A stretch of 64,000 nt of DNA from Nectonema munidae (taxonomy: Eukaryota; Nematomorpha; Nectonematoida; Nectonematidae). The notes under the pieces were generated by a model. It was not told where the DNA came from, did no database searches, and saw only the letters and a list, made by a program, of their open reading frames with translations. The stretch covers positions 664,001 to 728,000 of the forward strand of contig JAUIRK010000278.1 in the NCBI GenBank assembly GCA_030549495.1, in the 5' to 3' direction. The stretch's first letter is position 1, and each line of letters opens with the position of its first letter. Made by a program: the position numbers and the translations under genes. Of this stretch, positions 15,501-23,023 are shown piece by piece.

Positions 15501-18500
15501 CTAATTAAATTTTAAATGTTTTATATGAAAAGTTAACTATTTAAAGTTCAATTTTAATTAAGAATTTTTGAAATTTTTTGTGTTGGGGCATTTTTTCCTA
15601 CTTCTTAATTGGGGCATTTTTTCCTACTTTTTAATTGGTGGCATTTTTTCTGCGCATCGATATGCAAATTTAATTAAAATATTTTCGCTGGAAGTATAGT
15701 ATTTAAATTTACCAATTTTGTAAAAAAAAATATAAAGTAGTCTTATAAATTTAGGACTTTAGGTATGCGCTGAATACACTCTATTTTAAAGGATTGCTTG
15801 AATATTTGGTCTCCCGTGGTATTTCCAGACCACTAATTTTGAAAATTGCAACAAAAAAATTTCGCCCCCCAATAATTTTGAGGATGTGCGCCCCTGCTTT
15901 ATAAAATTTTACTTTTTATACTTTATTACTTTTTATTTTTAAATTGAGCAAAATAATTCTAAAAAACTAGAGAGATAATTCGAAAAATCTATTTAAAAAA
16001 AATATTTTACTAAAGTTATTAAATTAATAATTAAATTAAATATTTAAAAATATTATAATTAAATAAGTTGTTATTTATTAAAGTAAAAACATATATGCTT
16101 TTATAAAAGTTATCAAAACATAATATGCGGGGGCCTAAAAAGAGCGCGGGGCCCAATGCGGCCGCAGTGCCTTAAGGCCGGCCCTGCATATACCACCCCA
16201 GTTGTATCACATACCCCCGCCCCTCAGCTGAACTATACATTTGTACAAATAGTGGAAGTAGCATTACACTTTATTTTTTTAATTATACGCAACATATGTT
16301 AACAAAATAATTAAGATTAATAGATATGTAAACTTTCTCAAAATAAATGAAAATGGCTCAAGTTGGCAGCAGCATAATTATCGATGGAGTGAGTTCGTTT
16401 TTGAGACAATTCCAAACGCTCTTCTTCAGAAGCTCCTTTTAAACCAATGCTTAGATTCTTTCTAAAGATATACAATCAGTAGCGTAGCCAGGAATTTGAT
16501 TTGTTTATGCCAAAATAAGAATGTCCCATGAAAATTTACATTGTAATGAATAACTTTGTTATTTCCCTTTTCAAGGGAATACTGTTTGATGCTAGCAAAA
16601 TTCAGCCAGCAGTGTGGTGCGCCTTTAGTTACTTCAAAACCCTTCCGTGCCCCAATGTGACAAGAGTGACCCATGAAACATAAATCGTCTACTAAAAGTT
16701 ACATAAATTCTCATTGAAAGATTTTCAAAAACCTCAAAGCGTTAACGTAATTCAGTTTTCGGAATGTTTTCCTTCTTGAATGAATTTTCGTAAAACTATA
16801 ACCAGACATTTTTTATCACGTTGCCCACTGCTGAATGATTGTGTCTGAAAGATTTAAAATAATCTTTTAAAATACTACAGATACACAATTTCTATTCTTG
16901 TTTCGAAATAATGAAGAATACCAATAAGGGAGAGTTAAAAAGTACGTCCTTTTTAAATATTTGCTTCCAAAAGAATTTCTTGCTCAAGTTGATGAGCTCT
17001 TCTAACTTGCAATCTGCAGTGCGACACTCTTTCATACTCCTATCTTTACTTTTAAGGAATAAAGGTGCAAGTCTTGTTCCAGATGCGCTTTGGAGTTTAG
17101 CTTCGGAAACGATCGGAATCAAAACGATCATGCTAAGCAAAAACAGACTGGAAAGTTTGCCTCCTCAGTAAGCATTTTTCCCTTTTTCAAATGAGATACA
17201 ATGACTTAGTGTTTCTGCCTATGTGTAGAGTTGAATCATAACTTGCAAATATTTTTAGGTAAAGTCTTTATGGTCCATATTAAAATCATGTCTGTTGATA
17301 AGAGAACAACGTGAGGGATGAGTCAACTGCCCCTAAAAGTTGTCACTGGCCCCTCGAATTCCATTGAGTGAGATATGTGAATTTAAACGCTTTTTATTGG
17401 CCAAACCCGCTTAATTCTCCCAATGCTGAGAGAGTGTAACGACCAACCTCACTAGAATATTGAATTCCAATGAAAATACACACTTTATCCTTTTATTTAG
17501 AACTCACTCTTTATAGTGTATATGGTTAATCATATGGATTTATATGGCGGATTAGCTTTCGAAATGCAATGCCGATGTAAAATCATTGCAAAAACTTTAT
17601 AATGAATAGTCGGAAGTAAAAACTAGGGTTTGATCCTGCAAAGATGTGGGAAAAGAGGAAGCTAAAGAAAAAGATTATTGGAAGCGGAATATGTACTCAG
17701 TTACATTTTTACCCGATCATAAAAATTTCTCTCGGTATTTTCAAATGAGTTCATTTGTTATTTAGTTAAGAAGTTGTTATGCAAATAAAAGTCAAGAAAG
17801 ATCATTTTTTTCTAAGCACAAAAATTGACCATTTTAAAACTTATTTTTTCTGTTTTTGTGAAGACTTTAACAAACCAAAAAATTAAAGTTTATATTTTTT
17901 TCGAAGATGAATTATTTTACTTTAAATTTTGTCAAAAAAATTTCCAACGAATTTTTTCAATTACAAAAGGCCGAAAACTTTTGTGCAAAGATAGAAATTT
18001 TCGCGCTTCAAATATTATAAAATCTATGATAAAAAATTAATAAAGCAACTCTGATGTATTATTTATAATAATAATTTAAAACTAGTTATATTTTTTCCAT
18101 AAATTATCTTTCTTTTAAAACTAAAGATAGCAATTATTTTTTGAACATTGAAGAAATATTTCTATTATACAAGATAAAATATTTATTATGCCAACATTTT
18201 TTGATAACGAAGTCAAAAAATAGGTTGGTCACTGATGACTCAAAATCTACTAAATCCAATTATGACGGAACATTATGTTTCAAAAATGTACAATCAATTA
18301 ATTACATTTTTCAGTGTCAATCAAATTTATTGAGTAAAATGAAGAGGGCGTTATGCATACAAAAATTGTTCATTTAATATTCTACCTATATTTTAAAGAA
18401 TCCTCCTCTATAAAGACACGCTCACCAAATTAGACCTAAGCTCGAACAAATTGAAGGAATTAAGTCGAGCTCTCGCGACATGTAAAAGTCTCAACTGCTT

Positions 18501-21500
18501 AAACTTAAGGTAAACAAACAACTATTTTTCTTCGCTAGGATTATCTGGATAGTTTTTTTCGCAAAAATGATGCAGGAAAATGGAACCAAACTTTAACTCT
18601 CTTTTTTAAGTGTTGTAGTTCAGAAATAATTTCAAAAATCCATATACAATGAATACAATCAATAACGCAGCTCAATAGAGAAATATGCATGAGCTCATAC
18701 GTCTGAGTTTTTATTTCTTTTTGTCGTTCCTGATATTATTGTGGTCTATACTTCTTATTTTTCATTCCTCATACACTTCCTAATTGAACGAAGTCATATA
18801 TATAGATTTATAAACGTTGAATTTCGTCACAGCCAATATCATTCATTTTTTGATGTTTTCATAATCACATTGTGAAAATATGCTTTCGACATTGTATTTT
18901 TTAATTTGCAAATTTCAATTTTACCTATATCAAATCCAGATGTCCTCCATTTTAAAAATTATACAAAAATTTTTTTGGTACTTATGGGTTATCTCTCCCC
19001 CATTCAAAAAAAAATTTTTAGTAAATTACTAAAAAAAATTCTAAAGTGGGAGGGAGATAACTAATAAGTACCAAATTTTTATATATAGTCTAAAAATAAA
19101 CCATTTTTTGAACCCTTTATTGATATCAAAATATATTAGGTTGGGGGGGGGGGGGGAGCTTAGCCCCTTCCTGCCCTCGCTGGGTACGGGCCTGTTCCAA
19201 CACCAGATTTTATCATTGAATATAACACATTTTCGGGGAAAAGCATAATAATTTAGGACCTTGGCAAAGATCAAAGTGATATCACGATTTCGCCACGAAA
19301 TTTAGCTGAAATTACCCCTTATGTGCCAGAAAAATTGTGTTGACAATCCATCAAATCTAAATTACATATTTACAGATAAAGTTCCGCTGAGTCGTTGAAA
19401 AAGACGTTTATTGAGTGATATGTTAGAAGTTGTTAATTGAAGTAATAAACAGTCTTTACTTCAATCAAACAGCCCGAAAAGATAAAATTTGGACCATATC
19501 CTAGCTACCAACTGGGAGAGGAGGGTGACAACATTTGATATGACAGGATGCGCATATTATAAAGCTAAAGTGTAGTAGTTCATATATCTTTTTGGCAGTC
19601 ATTTTATTAAATTTCTACAATACTCTTGGCGTATTGTGGAAAAAGTTATAGGTTAAATTTCCTTCACTAAATCGCGTGCACTTTTTCTTACCAAAATTAT
19701 GACGACAGAATAAAATTCAAAATCATAAAAATCAGAATAATAATAATAATCATTGCTTTAAATATTAAGTGAAGTGTTTTGGTCTATACTTTTACTAAAA
19801 TATTTAAAAAGTATACATGCTTGTAAGCATTAACCCAATTATTAAATAAAGTTCATTTGAGATAACAATATTATCCACTAATAAAATTTATTTCGATAGA
19901 AACGAAAGTTTTTTGTTATATCCAGAATCATTAAAGTAAAAAATTAGTGAGAAATTTTTTTTAATTAAAAATAAATATTTTTGTATTATTGAAATCGGAA
20001 ATTAATTTTTTTTACAAATTATTTAAAGAAGTAGAGTTTTCTACTTCCAAAAGAAGATTTTTATTCCCAATTAATATATGGGCTTTGATCTAGTTGAAAT
20101 CAAAATGCAAAAGGATTAGCTATCACGAAATTCTTTATAAAATAATTTTAGCTTATTTTAACTCTGAAGCGAATTTTTCAAAGCAAAATCACCAAAGTTT
20201 CAGATCTTTTAAAAAGATGAAAATAGAAAAATTCTTTATCAGGAGAGTAATATAAAGTATGTTAAAATTTTAACCAATTAAAAGGAAAAGAAATTCAGAC
20301 ATATAATATAATTGGTTATCTAAAAATGCTTAATTTAAATGTAAGAAAACAAAATTTTCAAGCATGAAAAATATGGATCAAGCTTTTTACCCTTAATTTT
20401 TAGCTTCAACTGTTTAACAGATTGGCCAACAGAGATGAAAAGTTTATCAAATCTGCAATCATTGGATCTTTCTGGCAATAAGTAAGAGTGCTTATTTGAA
20501 TTCTTATTTGATCGCGAACATATAATGGGAACGCTGCTCATTCTTCCTATGGATGCAGATTCGGTTGCACCGTTTAAACTTTGTAGCAACAATTATCAAT
20601 CATTTAAGTTCCACACACAACTATAAAACATCTTTGCTAAATATTTCTACGCAGTAAAATATTCATACGTTGATCTTACTTCCATATCCCCCTGTTTGGA
20701 ATCCAATTGAAGTCTGTTTTTTTTGTATAAAATCAAGATTAAGCAAACTGCTACCTACACATAACAAATAATGTGAACGAATTGAAAAGTAATATTAAAT
20801 TTTTTTTATATTAAATTTTGACAGTGACTGTAACACTCTTGTTTCTGGAAGTAGTACTCTTCAAAGTTTTATAGTTGCATGTGGGAAAAAATTAATTTGA
20901 TAAGTAAATCTAGAATAAATTGGAATATACTTTTCCATCTTTTGTAATATTTCTCATAAACTTGTTCGGAAACAAAATTTCTATTTATGCAACACAAAAT
21001 TTATTTATGCAATTGCCTAGATAAAACTACCTGAGGCATGCATTTCCACAATGAAGTACACTCCATATGTTCCCAAGTGAATAATGGCGTAGTACATTTA
21101 ATCCCAGAAAAAGCAGAAGAGATTAAGTAAAAAAGTAATCTTAAAATCAAAAAATCACTTGTCAGATAAAACTGACGATGGGATGAAATGTGTAAATGAA
21201 AGTTGCCAGATGTGCTGGCCTTTAACCAGGAATCCTGGAGGATTTATAAGGATCCCAGTTTTTTATTCACTAATTTTAAATGTCAAAAAAATAGTTAGAA
21301 AAATTAGAGTTCTTGTCTATCTCTTTTTTTAGTATAAAAACTCATCTTTTAACTTTAAAGTAATTTTCATATTAATAAGAAATACAGATTTTTGTTCTTG
21401 ACTTATTCAATACCACTTTTGTCCTGGTTTGATAATGTCAAACTCTAGTGTATATATATAAATATAAATCAAAGCCGTTTTTCGATAGGCTGATTAGTAT

Positions 21501-22884
21501 TCCCGAGACGCTGTTTGAGTTGAAGGCGCTTATCGAGTTGAACTTATCCGAGAACAGGATAAAACGCATCCCGTTGCAGCAAGGGCTGGGCGAAGGAGGT
21601 GATGACGAGAACTGTGAAGGACTACTCCTCTTGAAGGAATTGGAAACTCTCAACCTGAATTGGAACGACATTTCTTACATTCCTCCAAGACTCGCTCTGC
21701 TTCCCAAACTCACGTATATTCTACAATGATATATTAGATTTTTAAGGGTTATAAGATTTTAAAATGGGTTAGTTAGGATTCGTCCAGTACTAATTGGTCC
21801 AAGGACATTGTCTAAAACTAATTTTACCATTTTTATATAACTATATGAATGATGAAACTAACTTTTTTCCTTTAAATCAGGGGTGTCCAACACGCGGGCC
21901 GAATGCGGCCCGCAAAGCCAATTTCTGCGGCCCTCTAAGAAAATGAGATAAGGTTGATGTTAAATTATATAAATATTAGTTTATAAAAATTTCAACAAAT
22001 TTGTTATAAAAACTTTAAGTTTCTATCAAAATATAGATAGGATTATGATTTTTAAAATATCATTGGAGCTTAAACCTCATTTGAAAAATTTGAATTATTT
22101 GTAAAAGTGAGAGACAGCTTTTATAAATAAAAATAACTCTTTCAATTAACTACTCATTTTATGTTTAATTTTCATAAAAATTGTGATAATCAGGATAAAA
22201 ATGTTTCTGATAAATATTTTATAAAAAAATTATTGTTATTTTTTTAAATAGGTGCGGCCCGACCGTGTCCAATAACTTTTCTAAATGGCCCGCTGCTTGT
22301 TTCAGTTGGACATCCCTGCTTTAAATTATGGTTTTTTTAATCACATGAAAATTTTTTATACAAATGATTTAACGAATCTATTTTTCCTCATTGTTTAAAT
22401 ACGTTTCACTAAAAATAGATTTATAAATTCATTGTTATGCAAGATTTTTATGTAATTAAAAAAACTTTTATGAAAAATAAATTATAAATTTTTTTTTCTT
22501 TATAAGTTATAAGGAGGTATTAGACGAATTGTCGTTGAACGATCGTGACTTTAGACGAGCTGGTTTTAAAGCAATAGGGTGGAACCGTTAAAAATTATAT
22601 GAAAGTTTTACAACTGAGATATCCTCTGCATCCTCCCCCTTTGATTTTCTTGGCTCTAAGTTGATCGTGTCTTCTAATGCTTCTGGTTCCTCACCCCACT
22701 TTTCACTACCATTAAATTCTTTATGACCACTTTGAAAATGTATTATTGGTCAATCATTATTGTGAATGGATTAAGGAACATCTCGCTGTTTGGAAATTCC
22801 TTTCGCGTTCCCAACATGGGCATACTGGATAAAGGAAGTCCAGCGATACTCGCCTACCTCAGGAACAGTATACCCATCGCGTAG
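3353..22884 (+). CDS. LRRC40: LRRC40-like leucine-rich-repeat protein, complete 14-exon gene
   Basis: I joined 14 GT-AG exons: 3353-3536, 5678-5859, 7949-8022, 9430-9559, 9688-9811, 9874-10019, 11875-12047, 12922-13012, 15169-15344, 17057-17167, 18399-18509, 20404-20481, 21489-21713 and 22776-22884. All phases agree, giving 637 codons plus TAG; vertebrate LRRC40 is about 600 residues. The product is a basic, glycine/serine-containing N-terminus of about 50 residues followed by almost continuous LxxLxLxxNxLxxLP repeats to the C-terminus. Repeat signatures run from LHNNKLTSLP in exon 3 to a last capping segment ending AILAYLRNSIP. As in LRRC40, the repeats are broken mid-protein by a polar linker (exon 9, after KGGMQLISFLKS). 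There is no signal peptide or membrane segment, so it should be cytosolic or nuclear and bind partners through its repeats; its function is poorly known. An in-frame stop upstream supports the ATG. The family is seen from repeat layout and linker; the orthology is inferred. Confidence 0.88.
5173..5535 (+). repeat. Dispersed repeat, copy 1
   Basis: Segments such as AATAATAAGTCTTAAAAATA, AAGCTTCAGATACGATTAA, GAAGCAACGG and CGATTCTTGAAACTCGGAAC recur in the same order at 41452-41700. It is a diverged interspersed repeat of unknown class lying just upstream of exon 2. Confidence 0.7.
5678..5859 (+). CDS. LRRC40: LRRC40-like exon 2
   Basis: Acceptor TCACAAG|TTCC and donor TTGGAT|GTAAGC. It completes the split codon of exon 1 to give KEVPENIW, matching the family pattern after the first half-repeat. 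It then encodes a Gly/Lys-rich loop and the LRR containing VNLSSNLLQDI and LLTTLRALD. It ends in phase 0. Confidence 0.87.
7776..7905. mobile_element. piggyBac-type MITE, subfamily B, copy 1
   Basis: TTAA at 7776-7779 and 7902-7905 flanks a 122-bp element that begins CCCTTTGAATACC and ends GGTCCTCAAAGGG, an inverted-repeat pair. Inside are TCGTCTGCTTTC and, inverted, AAAGCAGACGA. TTAA duplications with CCC...GGG ends are the hallmark of piggyBac elements. It lies in intron 2 of the LRRC40-like gene, just before exon 3. Confidence 0.8.
7949..8022 (+). CDS. LRRC40: LRRC40-like exon 3
   Basis: Short exon encoding LHNNKLTSLPKSL and LRNLTSLDI, one LRR. Acceptor TTTACAATAG and donor AG|GTAAGA. It ends in phase 2 with the serine codon split. 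It starts only 43 bases after the TTAA duplication of a MITE in intron 2. Confidence 0.87.
8230..8360 (-). mobile_element. tRNA-derived SINE, copy 1
   Basis: Read on the - strand, the element starts GGAGGCGTGGGTAAGATAG and contains GGTTCGATCC, an exact RNA polymerase III B box, about 40 bases in. A shared body follows (ACAAGCGGCG, then TTGTGCCTTCTCG, then ACCCC). The same order occurs on the + strand at 63.06 kb. It is a retroposon, not a tRNA gene: no cloverleaf closes. It lies in intron 3 of the LRRC40-like gene. Confidence 0.75.
8949..9196. repeat. 31-bp minisatellite, 8 copies
   Basis: Eight head-to-tail copies of a 31-bp unit, CCAATTAAATGACAATCATT plus TTCAATATAAC, start every 31 bases from 8949. 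Copies differ mainly by AATT versus AATC at one position. There are no spacers, so this is not a CRISPR array. It lies in intron 3, about 230 bases before exon 4. Confidence 0.95.
9430..9559 (+). CDS. LRRC40: LRRC40-like exon 4
   Basis: Acceptor GAATAAAG|T completes the split serine codon. It encodes QNKISAFPIGFCKLKNLEVL and the following repeat containing NEIQAFPDKFGELKKLNEV. The donor GTA|GTAAGT leaves phase 0. The 31-bp minisatellite ends about 230 bases upstream. Confidence 0.87.
9688..9811 (+). CDS. LRRC40: LRRC40-like exon 5
   Basis: Acceptor ATTAAAG|GATTTG and donor GAGA|GTAATT. It encodes DLSANKICVIPTCISNLKCL and a second repeat with INSNKLTSITKDIGNVE. It ends in phase 1. Introns 4 (128 bases) and 5 (62 bases) are the shortest in the gene. 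Confidence 0.87.
9874..10019 (+). CDS. LRRC40: LRRC40-like exon 6
   Basis: Acceptor CTTTTAG|ATC and donor TTAAAA|GTAAGG, phases 1 to 0. It encodes a divergent repeat pair (NLSIFEACDNLIGPNLPVEL, then VNFKHNKLSKM) at the place where LRRC40 proteins also have irregular repeats. Confidence 0.85.
10133..10252. mobile_element. piggyBac-type MITE, subfamily C, truncated
   Basis: TTAA at 10133-10136 is followed by CCGGTTATCGACCACAGTCG and three TCTTCTGC/TCGTCTG-type motifs. The interior matches, in inverted orientation, the copy at 46304-46431. The right end is lost after GATATCGTCTGATTATT. It lies in intron 6. Confidence 0.65.
10603..10727 (+). repeat. 125-bp dispersed repeat, copy 1 (intron 6)
   Basis: It begins GTACTCTTCAAAGTTTTATA and is almost identical over 125 bases to 20854-20978, in the same orientation within the same gene. 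No coding potential or inverted ends are visible. Confidence 0.85.
11249..11377. mobile_element. piggyBac-type MITE, subfamily A, copy 1
   Basis: It starts CCCATTTACGACCAATG and ends TTGGTCTTAAATGGG plus TTAA at 11374-11377. The left TTAA has mutated. Sequence is almost the same as the copies at 13.05 and 59.65 kb. Two TCGTCTGC motifs remain. It lies in intron 6. Confidence 0.78.
11875..12047 (+). CDS. LRRC40: LRRC40-like exon 7
   Basis: Acceptor GATTAAAG|GAAGCG and donor AAAAAC|GTAAAT. It encodes three LRRs recognisable by ARNQITKIPDDFF, VSHNQIAIIPQNI and LNFSYNNIKT. It ends in phase 2. Confidence 0.88.
12922..13012 (+). CDS. LRRC40: LRRC40-like exon 8
   Basis: Acceptor TTTATAG|GATTC and donor GTTAGCG|GTAAGG. 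It encodes VALLPNLTSLVVEGNPIRAL, the capping-type EGNPIR motif that ends the first LRR block, as in LRRC40. Confidence 0.88.
13050..13187. mobile_element. piggyBac-type MITE, subfamily A, copy 2
   Basis: TTAA at 13050-13053 and 13184-13187 flanks a 130-bp element with CCCATTTACGGCC and GGCCTTAAATGGG ends. It carries three direct TCGTCTGC motifs. It sits 37 bases after exon 8. Confidence 0.85.
15169..15344 (+). CDS. LRRC40: LRRC40-like exon 9, inter-block linker
   Basis: Acceptor CATTTAG|AAAGG and donor TACAC|GTAAAT. It begins KGGMQLISFLKSQL, the family's KGT..L..YLRS helix closing the first LRR block. It continues with about 35 polar residues (Ser, Asn, Thr rich) before the next repeat. This linker is a good LRRC40 signature. 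Confidence 0.87.
15583..15655. repeat. 26-bp tandem repeat, about 2.7 copies
   Basis: TTGGGGCATTTTTTCCTACT plus TCTTAA occurs twice in tandem and a third partial, mutated copy follows. It lies in intron 9 of the LRRC40-like gene. Confidence 0.75.
15826..16194. mobile_element. Probable hAT-like MITE remnant
   Basis: The right end reads (reverse complement) CAGGGCCGGCCTTAAGGCAC followed by a GC-rich stretch. Such an end is common in non-autonomous hAT elements in animals. A GC-rich GCCCCCC segment occurs near 15865-15895. I found no clear matching left end or duplication. It lies in intron 9. Confidence 0.4.
17057..17167 (+). CDS. LRRC40: LRRC40-like exon 10
   Basis: Acceptor TTTTAAG|GAAT and donor CCTCA|GTAAGC, phase 2 to phase 2. 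It opens the second LRR block with GASLVPDALWSL and MLSKNRLESLPPQ. Confidence 0.87.
18399..18509 (+). CDS. LRRC40: LRRC40-like exon 11
   Basis: Acceptor TTTTAAAG|AATC and donor CTTAAG|GTAAAC. It encodes LTKLDLSSNKLKELSRALAT and CKSLNCLNL, two typical LRR strands. Confidence 0.87.
18961..19083. repeat. Foldback (inverted repeat) of about 120 bp
   Basis: The left arm contains TTGGTACTTATGGGTTATCT and CTCCCCCATTC; the right arm contains GTGGGAGGGAGATAACTAAT and AAGTACCAAATTTTT. The arms pair over most of about 59 bases with a minimal loop near 19020. A run of 14 G follows at 19143-19156. It is probably a foldback MITE in intron 11. Confidence 0.75.
20404..20481 (+). CDS. LRRC40: LRRC40-like exon 12
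   Basis: Acceptor AATTTTTAG|C and donor CAATAA|GTAAGA. It encodes FNCLTDWPTEMKSLSNLQSL and DLSGNK, one LRR plus the start of the next. It is the shortest internal exon after exon 3. Confidence 0.87.
   Translation, partial: LQLFNRLANRDEKFIKSAIIGSFWQ
20854..20978 (+). repeat. 125-bp dispersed repeat, copy 2 (intron 12)
   Basis: Direct repeat of 10603-10727, diverging sharply at both edges. The near identity, compared with the decayed DNA around it, implies recent mobility or gene conversion. Confidence 0.85.
21489..21713 (+). CDS. LRRC40: LRRC40-like exon 13
   Basis: Acceptor TTCGATAG|GC and donor CTCAC|GTATAT. It encodes three repeats (LISIPETLFELKAL, LNLSENRIKRIPL, LNLNWNDISYIPPRLALLPK). 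A Gly/Asp/Glu-rich insert, GLGEGGDDENCEG, lengthens the repeat after RIKRIPL. The insert is absent from the canonical 23-residue repeat. Confidence 0.88.
21870..22326. mobile_element. Non-autonomous hAT element with 8-bp duplication
   Basis: The 441-bp element at 21878-22318 has ends CAGGGGTGTCCAAC and, inverted, CAGGGATGTCCAACT. It is flanked by a perfect 8-bp duplication, CTTTAAAT, at 21870-21877 and 22319-22326. The ends carry GC-rich GCGGCCCG motifs in inverted orientation. Eight-bp duplications and CAGGG termini define hAT elements. No transposase is encoded. It lies in intron 13 of the LRRC40-like gene. Confidence 0.9.
22776..22884 (+). CDS. LRRC40: LRRC40-like exon 14 (stop codon)
   Basis: Acceptor GGATTAAG|GAAC completes the Thr codon. 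It encodes ISLFGNSFRVPNMGILDKG and AILAYLRNSIP, the family's C-terminal cap, then TAG. Confidence 0.88.
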
Positions 22885-23017
22885 AAAACCGAGATGAAGT
22901 GAATCCTGCTTCTCAACATCTTCTAGCTATGTTGCGCACACACACCCCTTCATACTACGATATAATCTTTTCTCCATTCCATTTTGTATTTCTCTTATAC
23001 CGTGCTTTGAATTTGAT

Positions 23018-23023
23018 AATAAA
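23018..23023 (+). terminator. Candidate polyadenylation signal of the LRRC40-like gene
   Basis: AATAAA lies about 130 bases after the TAG of exon 14, the first canonical hexamer at a sensible distance. AATAAA is frequent by chance in this AT-rich DNA. Confidence 0.5.

Noticed and set aside
16911..17171. 86-aa + strand gene beginning at 16911
   Set aside because: Only its last third (from 17057) is coding, as exon 10 of the LRRC40-like gene; the upstream part is intron that happens to stay open.
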